Below are positions 8,831 through 17,769 of a stretch of DNA of 64,000 nt, piece after piece (position 1 is the first letter of the stretch; every line of letters starts with the position of its first letter). Origin of the DNA: CAVPFA01 sp963703655 (lineage in GTDB: Bacteria > Actinomycetota > Acidimicrobiia > Acidimicrobiales > Bog-793); the NCBI GenBank assembly GCA_963703655.1, contig CAVPFA010000003.1, forward strand, positions 1,550,001 through 1,614,000. Reading direction: 5' to 3'. A program made the position numbers and the translations under genes. The notes under the pieces were generated by a model, which was not told the DNA's origin, ran no database searches, and saw only the letters and a list, made by a program, of their open reading frames with translations.

Positions 8831-9470
8831 CGCCATCGGACCGGCAGCTCATCCAGGAACCTACGCCCAGCTGGCCCGCCACTCTCGTGCTGTGCGGACG
8901 ATCACCGTGCCACCGGTGAACGAGAAGACCCGCCAAAAGCACGCCACCCGAGCGCGGCCACGCGCGCAGTATGCGCGGCGACGGCCGCGAGCGCCCTACG
9001 CCTCGCTCGCGGACCCCTGGCGGGTGGCATCCGCCGGGGCTGGAGCCGACTGATCGGCTTGGCGAAGAACACGCTCCTCGACGTCCTCGCTGTCGCGGTG
9101 CGCAACGTCAGGGTCACCGAGTCATTCGAGCGCTCCAGAGCCGAGAAGGCCCGGCGCGAGGCCTTGGGAGGTGGCACACGGCGGCGCCGCTCGGCGGCAC
9201 CAGCGCTACGAGCCGGTGCCCGACGAGCCACCTCTTGTCGAGGTTCCGACCGCACCCGGCTAGACGACCGCCTCTTCGGCGCCCGAGGGCGCCGCCATCA
9301 GAAAATCCGGTTCGCTCTTTCTTCGACGGTGCCCTATGGAGAACTCTCGGCCGCAAAACGGCCATGCAGAACAGCCAAGCACGACTGTCACAGCTCCGTG
9401 CTCTGATGCAGCAAGCGATCGCCGGCTTCGGTGAACCTGACGGGCGACCTTTCGTGACGGAACCAAACAG
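8831..9470. other. non-coding or decayed stretch before tRNA-Ser
   Basis: Arginine-rich open frames exist on both strands but none has a convincing start, ribosome site or family motif. I see no gene here. It separates the decayed accessory region from the conserved tRNA/SRP/dnaX block. Confidence 0.4.
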
Positions 9471-9555
9471 CGGAGAGGGTGGGATTTGAACCCACGGACC
9501 CTTGCAGGTCACACGATTTCCAATCGTGCCGATTCGGCCGCTCTCGCACCCCTCC
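9471..9555 (-). tRNA. tRNA-Ser (anticodon GGA)
   Basis: The minus strand folds as a class II tRNA. The acceptor GGAGGGG pairs with CCTCTCC (one G-U). The anticodon stem-loop is CACGATTGGAAATCGTG with anticodon GGA. It has a long variable arm and a T-arm GTGGGTTCAAATCCCAC. The CCA end is not encoded. It lies just upstream of the SRP RNA, on the opposite strand. Confidence 0.96.
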
Positions 9556-9606
9556 GGTGGCCAGGTGGCCTCAGCACGCTATCGTTGCACCTGCTGGCGC
9601 TGTCGC

Positions 9607-9716
9607 GCGCAGTAGCCGGGTTCTGCGCAATTGGCGACCGTGAATCGAGTCAGGGCCGGAAGGCAGCAGCTCTCAGCGGGTTCGTCGGTGTGCCGCAGGG
9701 GACCTGGCTGCTGCGC
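9607..9716 (+). ncRNA. ffs: small bacterial signal recognition particle RNA (4.5S)
   Basis: It contains the universal SRP RNA core GTCAGGGCCGGAAGGCAGCA at the tip of a long hairpin. The outer arms pair: GCGCAGTAGCC near 9607-9617 pairs with GGCTGCTGCGC near 9706-9716. Inner segments such as GAATC/GGTTC also pair. The ends are set by this pairing. It binds the Ffh protein for co-translational membrane targeting. In actinobacteria this RNA often sits just upstream of dnaX; here four metabolic genes and a regulator gene lie in between. Confidence 0.9.
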
Positions 9717-9745
9717 ACGGCGGCGCGAGCGAGCCGCTTGCAGGG

Positions 9746-10672
9746 TCAATTGAGCCGGAGGGGCACGACCTCGGGGCCGGCGACGATGCGGTGGTGCAGG
9801 ACGCCGATCTGCTCGATCTCGAGCTCGACCTCGTCTCCTGGACGCAGCCAAGGGAACTCGGCGCCCCGTCCCAAATTCTTGAGCTCGAGGATGCAGCCGG
9901 TCCCGACGGTGCCCGATCCGATTACGTCACCAGGCAGAACGGTTGTCCCCCGGCTCGTGTAGGCGACCATCTCGGCGAAGCTCCAGTAGAGATCGGCTGC
10001 GGTGCCACCGCCGTACCGCCTGCCGTCGACAGACACCGTCATCTGCAACTGAAATCCGCGCTTGGCCCGGAACGGTTCAAGCTCATCAGGGGTGACGAAG
10101 ACCGGGCCCATCGAGGTGGCCGAGTCCTTGCCCTTCGCCGGCCCGAGCCGGAGCCGCATCTCGCGCCGCTGCAGGTCGCGGGCCGAGAAGTCGCACATTA
10201 CCGTGTAACCCGCGATGTGGCTTTCCGCCTCGCTCGGCGAGAGGTTCGAGCCGGGAGCGCCCACGACTGCGGCGAGCTCGAGCTCGTAGTCCCACTCCGA
10301 GGACCCGGGCGCGATCTCGATCTCGTCGTTAGGTCCCCGGACAGCGGCCGGGTTCGAGAAGTAGAAGATCGGAAGCTCGTACCAGTCGCGGTCGACCTCT
10401 CCGCGGGCGTTGCGAAGGTGCTCCTCGAATGCCAGGAAGTCGCGGATCGAAGGTGGCCTGGGGAGAGGTGCCCGCAGCTCGACATCGGGAAGCATCACCG
10501 ATTCCGCCGGCCCGTCCAAGGCGGCCAGTCCCGCTCGGAGGAGGTGCTCCTGGCCAAGGCCGAGCAGGTCGATGAGGCTCGTACCGAACGGAAGACCGAA
10601 CAGCCGCTCGCCTTGGAGCAGGCCGACCCGGTCGTCGTGCCCGCCCTGATGCCGATATGTCGCAAACCGCAC
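9746..10672 (-). CDS. fumarylacetoacetate hydrolase family protein
   Basis: 308 aa from GTG 10672, which has a strong GGAAGGAGGAAGG just upstream. The longer in-frame extension toward 10741 lacks this. It is an FAH-fold enzyme: WDYELELAAVVG carries the E-x-E metal ligands and CDFSARDLQRREMRLR carries the metal Asp and catalytic basic residues. In this neighbourhood it would cleave fumarylacetoacetate to fumarate and acetoacetate, the last step of tyrosine degradation. It is the short form of the family rather than the ~420-aa eukaryotic-type enzyme, so a related 2,4-diketo-acid hydrolase role is possible. It is divergent from phhA with 76 bp between. Confidence 0.85.
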   Translation of the reverse strand: MRFATYRHQGGHDDRVGLLQGERLFGLPFGTSLIDLLGLGQEHLLRAGLAALDGPAESVMLPDVELRAPLPRPPSIRDFLAFEEHLRNARGEVDRDWYELPIFYFSNPAAVRGPNDEIEIAPGSSEWDYELELAAVVGAPGSNLSPSEAESHIAGYTVMCDFSARDLQRREMRLRLGPAKGKDSATSMGPVFVTPDELEPFRAKRGFQLQMTVSVDGRRYGGGTAADLYWSFAEMVAYTSRGTTVLPGDVIGSGTVGTGCILELKNLGRGAEFPWLRPGDEVELEIEQIGVLHHRIVAGPEVVPLRLN

Positions 10673-10748
10673 CCTTCCTCCTTCCGTCGCATCGCCGCTT
10701 GATCCGGCCGGTCTTGCGCAATCTGGCCTCGGGGCAGACAATTGAGAG

Positions 10749-11600
10749 ATGGCGACCGCGCGTTCAGAGCCTCGGATCCTCGAGCTTCCGGCAGATCATC
10801 CGGGGGTGACCGATCTGGCCTACCGCGCGAGACGAGCTGCGATCGCCGAGGTAGCTGAGTTCTATCATCGACCCGGTCCCATTCCTGATGTCGAGTATTC
10901 ACCTGAGGAGGACGACGTCTGGCGGGTGGTCTCCGCAGAGCTTGCCGCCAAGCACCAGATCTATGCCTGCCGTGCCTATCTCGACTCGACCCAGCGCCTA
11001 GTTCTTCCGGCCGAGCGAGTCCCCCAGCTGCGAGAGGTGGACGAGCGGCTCGCTTCTTTGACGGGGTTTCATATTGTGCCTGTGGCCGGGCTGGTCCCGA
11101 CGCGGCAGTTCTACGGGTCTTTGGCCGAGCGCACCTTTCACTCGACTCAGTACATCCGACACCACTCCGTGCCGTTCTACACGCCCGAGCCGGACATCGT
11201 GCACGAGATCATCGGGCACGCGAACATGCTTGCCGGCGATCGCTTTGCCGACCTTTACGAGGCAGCGGGCAGGGCTTCTCTTCGGGCGACGACCGATGAG
11301 TCGCTTGCGTATTTCAGCCGTGTGTTCTGGTTCAGCCTGGAGTTCGGGGTGGTGTGGGAAGACGGCGAGCTGCGCGCCTACGGCGCGGGCCTGCTGTCGT
11401 CGTTCGGCGAGATCGAGGCCTTCCGGTCCGCCGAGATCCGGCCCTTCGATATCGACGCAATGGGCACTCTCGCGTACGACATAACGCGCTACCAACCTGT
11501 TCTGTTCGCCGCCGAGTCATTCGACCGGCTCGTCGAGGACCTCACCACCTTCTTCGACGGGTACGACGACGACGCGTACGCCCGGCGGATGGCCAGTTAG
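10749..11600 (+). CDS. phhA: phenylalanine 4-monooxygenase
   Basis: 283-aa aromatic amino acid hydroxylase. Iron ligands are visible as PDIVHEIIGHANML (two His) and the Glu in FWFSLEFGVVWEDGELRAYG. The pterin-binding region GLLSSFGEIEAF is present. It converts phenylalanine to tyrosine using tetrahydropterin and oxygen. The length suits the single-domain bacterial form without an ACT domain. It is convergent with hmgA (33-bp gap) and divergent from the FAH gene. Confidence 0.95.
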   Translation: MATARSEPRILELPADHPGVTDLAYRARRAAIAEVAEFYHRPGPIPDVEYSPEEDDVWRVVSAELAAKHQIYACRAYLDSTQRLVLPAERVPQLREVDERLASLTGFHIVPVAGLVPTRQFYGSLAERTFHSTQYIRHHSVPFYTPEPDIVHEIIGHANMLAGDRFADLYEAAGRASLRATTDESLAYFSRVFWFSLEFGVVWEDGELRAYGAGLLSSFGEIEAFRSAEIRPFDIDAMGTLAYDITRYQPVLFAAESFDRLVEDLTTFFDGYDDDAYARRMAS

Positions 11601-11633
11601 CGCCGGCCCGACCGTAACGCCGTGTGCCCGGGC

Positions 11634-12815
11634 TCAGCCGGTGGCGGGCCTAGAGGGCACGCCCCGCGTCCAGCTCCGAAGGTACTGATCGTCTGACACC
11701 CCGAGCGCAGCTGACGTGACCCCGAGGGGGCGAAATGTGTCGACCATGACCGCGGTCTCGTCGGTGCGAGTCGCGCCGGCGGCGGCCTCGACACTGCCCG
11801 GCTGGGGCCCGTGCACGAAGCCGGCGGGGTGCAACGTGAGCGAGTTTCCTTCGATTCCCGCCCCCTTGCGACTCGTGAAGTCGCCGTCGACATAGAACAG
11901 CACCTCGTCACTGTCCACGTTGGCGTGGTGGTAGGGGACCCGAACCGCCTCGGGGTCGAAGTCAAGTGGCCGGGGCACGAAGCTACAGACCACGAAGCCC
12001 GCGCCGGCGAACGTCTGATGTACCGGCGGCGGTTGGTGCACGCGCCCGACCACCGGCTCGAAGTCCCGGATCGAAAAGGCGAACGGGTACACACAGCCGT
12101 CCCACCCGACGACGTCGAACGGATGACAGGCGTGCACGTGGCGCGCCCAGCCCGTGCGGTGCCGGATCAGGACCGGTACCTCCTCCGCGTCGACGGTGAG
12201 TGGGCCCTCCGGGCCACGAAAGTCCCGTTCCGAGTACGGGGCACCCTCGTGCAGCTGGCCGGTGGCGGTCAGGTAGCGGGCCGGAATGGTGACGCGTCCG
12301 CTCGCCTCCAGTACGAGCAGGCGCATGGGCGCGTCGGCGTCGACCACCCAGCGATGCGTCGTCGAGGCCGGGACGACGACGTAGTCGCCAGGCCCGGCGG
12401 GGAGGCTCCCGAAGACCGACTCGAGCACCCCTTTGCCTTCCACGACGAACGCGACCTCGTCGCCGGCCGCGTTCCGGTACAGGTCGCTGGACCGGGTCGC
12501 GTACACCCACGAGATTGTGAGGTCGGCGTTGCCGAGCAGGCATCGCCGCCCCGTGACGGGGTCGCCGTCCTCGCCGAAGCTTCCGAGGCGAAGGTGCATA
12601 GGTCGAAGGGCGTCGTTGGGCGACGGACATTCCCGTTCGATCTTGACCGTCTCGGCGCTCAGGATGGCGCTCGGCGAAGCGCGGTGATATAGCAAGGAAG
12701 AGGCGCCGGAGAAGCCCTCCTCGCCCATCAGCTCCTCGGCCAAGCGGCCGGTGGGTGATCGGTGGAAGACGTGGCGTTTTGCCGGGACGTCGCCAACTCG
12801 ACGGTAGTGCGGCAC
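11634..12815 (-). CDS. hmgA: homogentisate 1,2-dioxygenase
   Basis: 393-aa cupin-fold dioxygenase. The C-terminal metal site is visible in PYHHANVDSDEVLFYVDGDF (His and Glu) and in LHPAGFVHGPQPG (His), matching the family Fe(II) triad. It opens the homogentisate ring to maleylacetoacetate. It lies 34 bp downstream of hpd on the same strand, so the two are probably co-transcribed. It is a little shorter than proteobacterial homologues (about 430-440 aa), as in many actinobacteria. Confidence 0.94.
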   Translation of the reverse strand: MPHYRRVGDVPAKRHVFHRSPTGRLAEELMGEEGFSGASSLLYHRASPSAILSAETVKIERECPSPNDALRPMHLRLGSFGEDGDPVTGRRCLLGNADLTISWVYATRSSDLYRNAAGDEVAFVVEGKGVLESVFGSLPAGPGDYVVVPASTTHRWVVDADAPMRLLVLEASGRVTIPARYLTATGQLHEGAPYSERDFRGPEGPLTVDAEEVPVLIRHRTGWARHVHACHPFDVVGWDGCVYPFAFSIRDFEPVVGRVHQPPPVHQTFAGAGFVVCSFVPRPLDFDPEAVRVPYHHANVDSDEVLFYVDGDFTSRKGAGIEGNSLTLHPAGFVHGPQPGSVEAAAGATRTDETAVMVDTFRPLGVTSAALGVSDDQYLRSWTRGVPSRPATG

Positions 12816-12849
12816 GGTCAGAACCTCCTCACGGGTCGGAGAACCCGCC

Positions 12850-13965
12850 CTACAGGTTGCCGCGCCGGCCTTGCTCCCGCTCTATCGCCTCGAACAGCGC
12901 CTTGAAGTTGCCGTCGCCGAACCCGGTCGCCCCCTCGCGTTGGATCATCTCGAGAAACAAAGTCGGTCGATCCAGCAACGTCTCGGTGAACACTTGCAAC
13001 AGGTACCCTCCGCCGTCGACGTCGACCAGGATGCCGAGCCTCTCGAGCTCGTCCCAGGGCAGGCCGAGGTCTCCGCAGCGCGACCGCGCGTCCTCGTAGT
13101 AGGTCGACGGCGGGACCAGGAAACGCACGCCACGACGCTTCAGCTCGTCCACCGACCAGACGATGTCTGGAGTGGCGAGAGCGACGTGTTGGACGCCTGG
13201 GCCGTGGTAAGCCTCGAGGTACTCCTGGATCTGGCTCTTTCGGCGGCCGGGTGCGGGTTCGTTGATCGGGAGCTTGAGATCGCCGCCGTTCCACATGACC
13301 GTCGATCGCAGCGCGGAGTACTCCGTCGAGATCTGGTCGGCGTCGAAGTGCTGCAGTTCGGTAAACCCGAAGACCTTCGCATACCAAGCCGACCACTCGT
13401 CCAGACACCCCACCTCTACGTTCGCGACGACGTGGTCGATCGCTTCGAGGCCAACCGGGTCACCTGTGCGAACCTGAGGCACTCCGTCGGCGACGAAGCC
13501 GGGGGCAAACCCGCCGCCGTAGTCGCGACGGTCGACGAACGAATGCCGTGTCGAGCCGTAGCAGGCGATCGACGCAGTTCGCACCGACCCTGAGCTGTCT
13601 CGCAGCCAGTTCGGGCTGTCGAGGGGGCGGGCACCCTGTCGCACGGCGGACTCGAACGCGACGTCGACGTCGGTCGACGTGAAGGCGACGGTCCGGACGC
13701 CGTCGCCGTGGCGGCGCACGTGGCGCACGATCTCAGAGTCCTCCGTCAGGCCGGCACTGACCAGCAACCGGATCCTGCCCTGTTCGAGCAGGTAGCCGAC
13801 CCGATCCCGGACGCCGGTCTCGGGGCCTGAGTACGCGACGCAATCGAACCCGAAGCCGGACTGCAGGAAATGCGACACGGCCCTGGCGTTGCCGACCCAG
13901 AGCTCGAGGTGGTCCCACCCCGTGAGCAGGTCGACCGCGGAACCATCGGGTGCGGTCTCGAGCAT
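12850..13965 (-). CDS. hpd: 4-hydroxyphenylpyruvate dioxygenase
   Basis: Two vicinal-oxygen-chelate domains. The N-terminal domain begins GWDHLELWVGNA. In the C-terminal domain iron ligands are in AIDHVVANVEVG (His), GPGVQHVALATPD (His) and PTLFLEMIQREGATGFG (Glu). It converts 4-hydroxyphenylpyruvate to homogentisate. Three ATGs lie close together (13980, 13971, 13965). I chose 13965 (MLETAPDGS) because GGAG is nine bases upstream. First gene of an hpd-hmgA operon, divergent from the AsnC-type regulator at 14053. Confidence 0.94.
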   Translation of the reverse strand: MLETAPDGSAVDLLTGWDHLELWVGNARAVSHFLQSGFGFDCVAYSGPETGVRDRVGYLLEQGRIRLLVSAGLTEDSEIVRHVRRHGDGVRTVAFTSTDVDVAFESAVRQGARPLDSPNWLRDSSGSVRTASIACYGSTRHSFVDRRDYGGGFAPGFVADGVPQVRTGDPVGLEAIDHVVANVEVGCLDEWSAWYAKVFGFTELQHFDADQISTEYSALRSTVMWNGGDLKLPINEPAPGRRKSQIQEYLEAYHGPGVQHVALATPDIVWSVDELKRRGVRFLVPPSTYYEDARSRCGDLGLPWDELERLGILVDVDGGGYLLQVFTETLLDRPTLFLEMIQREGATGFGDGNFKALFEAIEREQGRRGNL

Positions 13966-14052
13966 GGTCATGCACTCCATGCAACGCTGTTAGGGACCTC
14001 GTGTCAATCGACGCCCTGATCGTTGATCAAAAAGGCACTAGTATTGCCCAAA

Positions 14053-14541
14053 GTGCGACAAAATGATCAGTCCGTCGTCCTCGACGACCTCGATCGCCGC
14101 CTCATCGCTTCGCTCGCCGTCGCGCCACGGGCCGGCGTCCTGGAGCTCTCCCGCAAGCTCGGCGCAGCACGCAACACGATCCAGTCGCGTCTCGACAAGC
14201 TCCTGGCCTCGGGCGTCATCGCGGGCTTCGGTCCGGAAATCGAGCTCGCGGCGATCGGCTACCACGTTGCGGCCTACATCACACTTCAGATCGCGCAGGG
14301 ACGCGGAAAGGACGTCGCAGCCCATCTGGCGTCGATTCCCCAGGTGCTGGAGGTCCACCGCACGACAGGCGACGGTGACCTTCTCTGCAGGGTGGTCGCC
14401 ACCAGCAACGTGCACCTCGCCGAGGTCCTCGACCGCATTCTGGAGGTTCGAGGGATCGATCGCACGACGAGCTCGCTCGTGCTCGACACTCCTGTACCGG
14501 CTCGCGTCCTTCCCGCGATCGAGGCGCTCGACAAGCCGTAG
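14053..14541 (+). CDS. AsnC/Lrp-family transcriptional regulator
   Basis: About 162 aa. N-terminal winged helix (LDDLDRRLIASLAV, then ELSRKLGAARNTIQSRLDKL) followed by a RAM ligand-binding domain (AAYITLQIAQG, GDGDLLCRVVA). Lrp-type proteins sense amino acids, and the divergent position next to hpd suggests control of tyrosine degradation. The start is uncertain. A GTG at 14053 lies about 9 bp after a TAGTAT -10-like box, consistent with a leaderless mRNA. A TTG at 14023 is also in frame. An 8-bp palindrome TTGATCAA lies at 14023-14030. Only 9 bp separate it from dnaX. Confidence 0.88.
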   Translation: MRQNDQSVVLDDLDRRLIASLAVAPRAGVLELSRKLGAARNTIQSRLDKLLASGVIAGFGPEIELAAIGYHVAAYITLQIAQGRGKDVAAHLASIPQVLEVHRTTGDGDLLCRVVATSNVHLAEVLDRILEVRGIDRTTSSLVLDTPVPARVLPAIEALDKP

Positions 14542-14550
14542 GCTCCGAGC

Positions 14551-16545
14551 GTGGCCGATTACCAGTCGCTTTACCGGCGCTATCGTCCGCAGCGCTTTGC
14601 CGAGGTGCGTGGCCAAGACAACGTCGTCAGCGCCCTGAGTCACTCCGTGCGGGACGACAGAGTCGCGCACGCCTACCTGTTCTCCGGACCGCGAGGGACG
14701 GGGAAGACCTCGACAGCGAGGATCCTCGCCAAGGCCTTGAACTGCGCGAACCCGGTCGACGGTGAGCCGTGCGGTGTATGCGACTCGTGCGTGGACATCA
14801 CGAGGGGCGCCTCCTTCGACGTGCACGAGCTCGACGCGGCGTCCAACAACGGGGTCGATGCCATGCGGGACCTGGTCGCCCGCGCCTCGCTCGCGACGCC
14901 AGGACGCTGGAAGGTCTACATCGTCGACGAGGTCCACATGCTGTCGCAGGCGGCGTCGAATGCCCTGCTGAAGACTCTCGAAGAGCCCCCGGATCACGTC
15001 GTGTTCGTGCTCGCCACAACCGATCCGCAGAAGGTCCTGCCGACTATTCGCAGCAGGACGCAGCATTACGAGTTCCATTTGCTCGACGGCGAGGTGCTTT
15101 CCCAGCTCCTCTCGGACGTGGCGAGCGATGCCCGGCTCGAGTTGCCCGACGCAGCTATCGAGGCGGCCGTGCGCCGTGCAAGGGGTTCGGCCCGTGACGG
15201 CCTTTCCGCCCTCGACCAGGTGGTGGCGTCGGGGGTCGTGGAGGAAGACAGCCCGTTCCTGCACGAGTTGCTCGTATCGCTGGCCGAGCGCGACACCCAG
15301 CGCGCTCTGCGGGCAGTCGAGAGCGCGCTCGTAGCAGGGCGCGACGCACCGCGGTCGGCCGCGGAGCTCCTCGACGACCTGCGCGGCCAGTTTCTGGCAG
15401 CCGTGGCGCCGGACGACTCCGCGTCGAAGTCCTCTGACCCGTCGGACCTACACGCCGGGCAGCTCCTACTCGGGCCGGCGCGGACCGTCCGCGCAATGGA
15501 GGTTCTGGGAGCCGCGATGGTGGCGATGCGAGATGCCCTCGACGCCCGGATCACGCTCGAGGTCGCCCTCGTACGGCTCACTCACCCCGAGGCCGACGAC
15601 GACCCGGCTGCCCTGCTCGAGCGCATCGAGCGCCTCGAGCGCCGGGTCCAGGACCTAACTCATTCCGCCGCGTCGCCCTCTCCTCTTCCTCCTCCGCCTC
15701 CTCCTCCGGCAGCTGCCCCACCGCCTCCTCCGCCGCCCGCAACCGCCCCGCCGGCCGGCGCCCGGCCGCCGGCCGACACGGAGTCTCACGTGGAAGAGAG
15801 CGGGCCCGGGGGACACGACCTGCGATCGCAACCCGCACTCGGCGCCTTCGAGCCGAGCACCGCCGCAAGCAGCGAGACCCCACCGAGCCCCCCGGTGCCG
15901 TCCCCTGCGCCGGCGCCAGCGCCCACTGGCGGTGACGTGCGTGCTCCCACCCGGGACGAGTTCGTCGCGGCCTGGGGCGACCACGTTCTGAGCCAGTTGC
16001 GCCCTCGAGCTCGCGCCGTGTTCGCCGTCGGCCGCTTTGTCGGGACCGACGGCGCGACGGCGATCCTGGCCCTACCGAATTCCTCCCATGTCGAGCGGGC
16101 GAGCTCACAATCCGAAGAGGTCGCAGAAGCGCTCGGGCGGTACTTCGGGCGACGGATCGACCTGCGTCTGGTCGCGGAAAGCGACGTCGCCGCCAGGTCC
16201 GCCTCGTCCGCGTTGCCGGCCTCGTCGGCTTCTGGTTCGTCGGCTTCGGCCGGTTCCCGCGCCGGTAGCGGCCCGGCACGTCCAGCCGGCAATGGCCAGG
16301 GCGCGTCGGCTGGAGCATCCCCGGCAGCAATGGATGTCGGCCACGAGGCGGCTGGGTCCGGACCAGAAGGCACTGACGCCGAGTCCCTCCGGAAGGCGGC
16401 GGCAGGGCACGTATCGGATGACCTCGGTGACGAGATGCTCGACCCTGACGATCTCGATCCACACGGTGAGAACGTCGGCGGCGATGCGCTTTCCTGGGCA
16501 CAGGACCGTCTCATGGAGGTATTCCCTGGAGCAGAGGAGGTCTGA
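14551..16545 (+). CDS. dnaX: DNA polymerase III subunits gamma/tau
   Basis: 664 aa from GTG 14551. The clamp-loader ATPase shows RYRPQRFAEVRGQ, Walker A GPRGTGKTS near residue 48, zinc cysteines in CANPVDGEPCGVCDSC, Walker B VYIVDEVHML near 127, and sensor/arginine-finger TIRSRTQ. Next come the lid and collar helices, then a long Pro/Ala/Ser-rich linker interrupted by a folded segment (about 460-550) and an acidic end. The tau tail would contact the replicative helicase and polymerase. No slippery frameshift site was evident, so a single long product is likely. Followed 2 bp later by ybaB. Confidence 0.96.
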   Translation: MADYQSLYRRYRPQRFAEVRGQDNVVSALSHSVRDDRVAHAYLFSGPRGTGKTSTARILAKALNCANPVDGEPCGVCDSCVDITRGASFDVHELDAASNNGVDAMRDLVARASLATPGRWKVYIVDEVHMLSQAASNALLKTLEEPPDHVVFVLATTDPQKVLPTIRSRTQHYEFHLLDGEVLSQLLSDVASDARLELPDAAIEAAVRRARGSARDGLSALDQVVASGVVEEDSPFLHELLVSLAERDTQRALRAVESALVAGRDAPRSAAELLDDLRGQFLAAVAPDDSASKSSDPSDLHAGQLLLGPARTVRAMEVLGAAMVAMRDALDARITLEVALVRLTHPEADDDPAALLERIERLERRVQDLTHSAASPSPLPPPPPPPAAAPPPPPPPATAPPAGARPPADTESHVEESGPGGHDLRSQPALGAFEPSTAASSETPPSPPVPSPAPAPAPTGGDVRAPTRDEFVAAWGDHVLSQLRPRARAVFAVGRFVGTDGATAILALPNSSHVERASSQSEEVAEALGRYFGRRIDLRLVAESDVAARSASSALPASSASGSSASAGSRAGSGPARPAGNGQGASAGASPAAMDVGHEAAGSGPEGTDAESLRKAAAGHVSDDLGDEMLDPDDLDPHGENVGGDALSWAQDRLMEVFPGAEEV

Positions 16546-16546
16546 C

Positions 16547-17131
16547 GTGGCGGAAGACGACTTCTCGTCGACGGGAGGCTTGGGCGATCTGTTCTCCCAG
16601 CTTCAGGCCGCCAGGGCCGACCTCGAAGCGCAGGCAGATGCGATAGACGAGACCGTGGTCGAGGGCAGCGCAGCCGGCGGTGCTGTCGTCATCCGCCTGC
16701 GCGGATCTCTCGAGGCCGAGCACGTACACATCGACCCTTCGATCGTGGACCCTTCGGACCCGGCGCTTCTCGAAGACGCGGTGCTGGCGGCGCTGCGAGA
16801 TGGCCTCGGCCGGCTCGTCGAGCTCAGGAATTCGCTACCTGCGCCTGACGGCATTCCCACCGCGGGCGGTATCGACCTCGGCAGCCTCGTCGGCAACCTC
16901 GATCTCGGAGGACTTCTTGGCGGTGTCGACCTAGAGGCGATGATGGGGAATCTCGGCATGGGCCTGGATCTCGCTGCGCTCTCCGGTCTCGGCGCTCTCG
17001 GCGGCGACGACGACCCGGACGAAGACGAATACAACGACTCCGCCGGGGTTCTCGGCGACGCAGAGGACCCGGACGAAGACGAGGACGACGGTTCCGACGA
17101 AGTCGGGCGCGACGACGAGCCGGGGGCCTGA
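16547..17131 (+). CDS. ybaB: YbaB/EbfC nucleoid-associated protein with acidic C-terminal extension
   Basis: 194 aa from GTG 16547, with GAGGAGG seven bases upstream. The first ~90 residues match the YbaB/EbfC fold (LFSQLQAARADLEAQ, then VEGSAAGGAVVIRLRGSLE, then HIDPSIVDPSDPALLEDAVL). The usual protein ends there at about 100-110 aa. Here it continues with repeated Leu-Gly segments (NLDLGGLLGGVDLEAMMG) and a strongly acidic tail with two PDEDE blocks. It sits between dnaX and recR, the standard order. Family members bind DNA as dimers. Confidence 0.88.
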   Translation: MAEDDFSSTGGLGDLFSQLQAARADLEAQADAIDETVVEGSAAGGAVVIRLRGSLEAEHVHIDPSIVDPSDPALLEDAVLAALRDGLGRLVELRNSLPAPDGIPTAGGIDLGSLVGNLDLGGLLGGVDLEAMMGNLGMGLDLAALSGLGALGGDDDPDEDEYNDSAGVLGDAEDPDEDEDDGSDEVGRDDEPGA

Positions 17132-17139
17132 CCGGCCCC

Positions 17140-17742
17140 GTGTACGCCGGCCCCATTCAGGAACTGGTCGACGAGCTTGGGCGCCTTCCCGGTGTGGGTC
17201 CTCGCTCGGCTCAGCGCCTTGCCTTCTACCTGCTGGAGACGGACAGGGAGAGCGCCGTGCGACTGGCTCGGGCCATCGTGGAGGTGAAGGATCGCATCCG
17301 CTTGTGCGAGCGATGCTTCAACGTCACAGAGGCAGAGCTCTGCACGATCTGCTCGGACTCGAGGCGCGACGGGTCCATCATCTGCGTCGTCGAGGACCCC
17401 CGCGACATCGTCGCGGTGGAGCGAACTCGGGAGTTCCGCGGCGCCTACCACGTGCTCGGAGGCGCACTTAGCCCGATCGACGGGGTTGGTCCCGAGCAGC
17501 TGCGCGTCCGGCCGCTGCTGGCGCGGCTCGGCCAGGAGGGCGGCGTCGTCGAGGTGATCTTGTGCACGAACCCCAATCTCGAGGGGGAGGCAACGGCGAT
17601 GTATCTAGCCCGGCTGCTGGTGCCTCTCGGGGTGAAGGTGACTCGCATCGCAAGTGGGCTGCCCGTCGGCGGCGACCTCGAGTACGCCGACGAGCTCACG
17701 CTCGGGCGCGCCCTGGAGGGACGCAGGGAGGTCAGCGGCTGA
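17140..17742 (+). CDS. recR: recombination mediator protein RecR
   Basis: 200 aa from GTG 17140. It has an N-terminal helix-hairpin-helix (LGRLPGVGPRSAQRLAFYLL), a four-cysteine zinc site (CERCFNVTEAELCTIC, near 57-72) and a Toprim domain (CVVEDPRDIVAVE, then ILCTNPNLEGEATAMYLA). It acts with RecF/RecO to load RecA at gaps. It lies 8 bp after ybaB and is convergent with the thiolase gene. Confidence 0.97.
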   Translation: MYAGPIQELVDELGRLPGVGPRSAQRLAFYLLETDRESAVRLARAIVEVKDRIRLCERCFNVTEAELCTICSDSRRDGSIICVVEDPRDIVAVERTREFRGAYHVLGGALSPIDGVGPEQLRVRPLLARLGQEGGVVEVILCTNPNLEGEATAMYLARLLVPLGVKVTRIASGLPVGGDLEYADELTLGRALEGRREVSG

Positions 17743-17769
17743 GGGACGGATTGACCGGGTTTTGACTGC

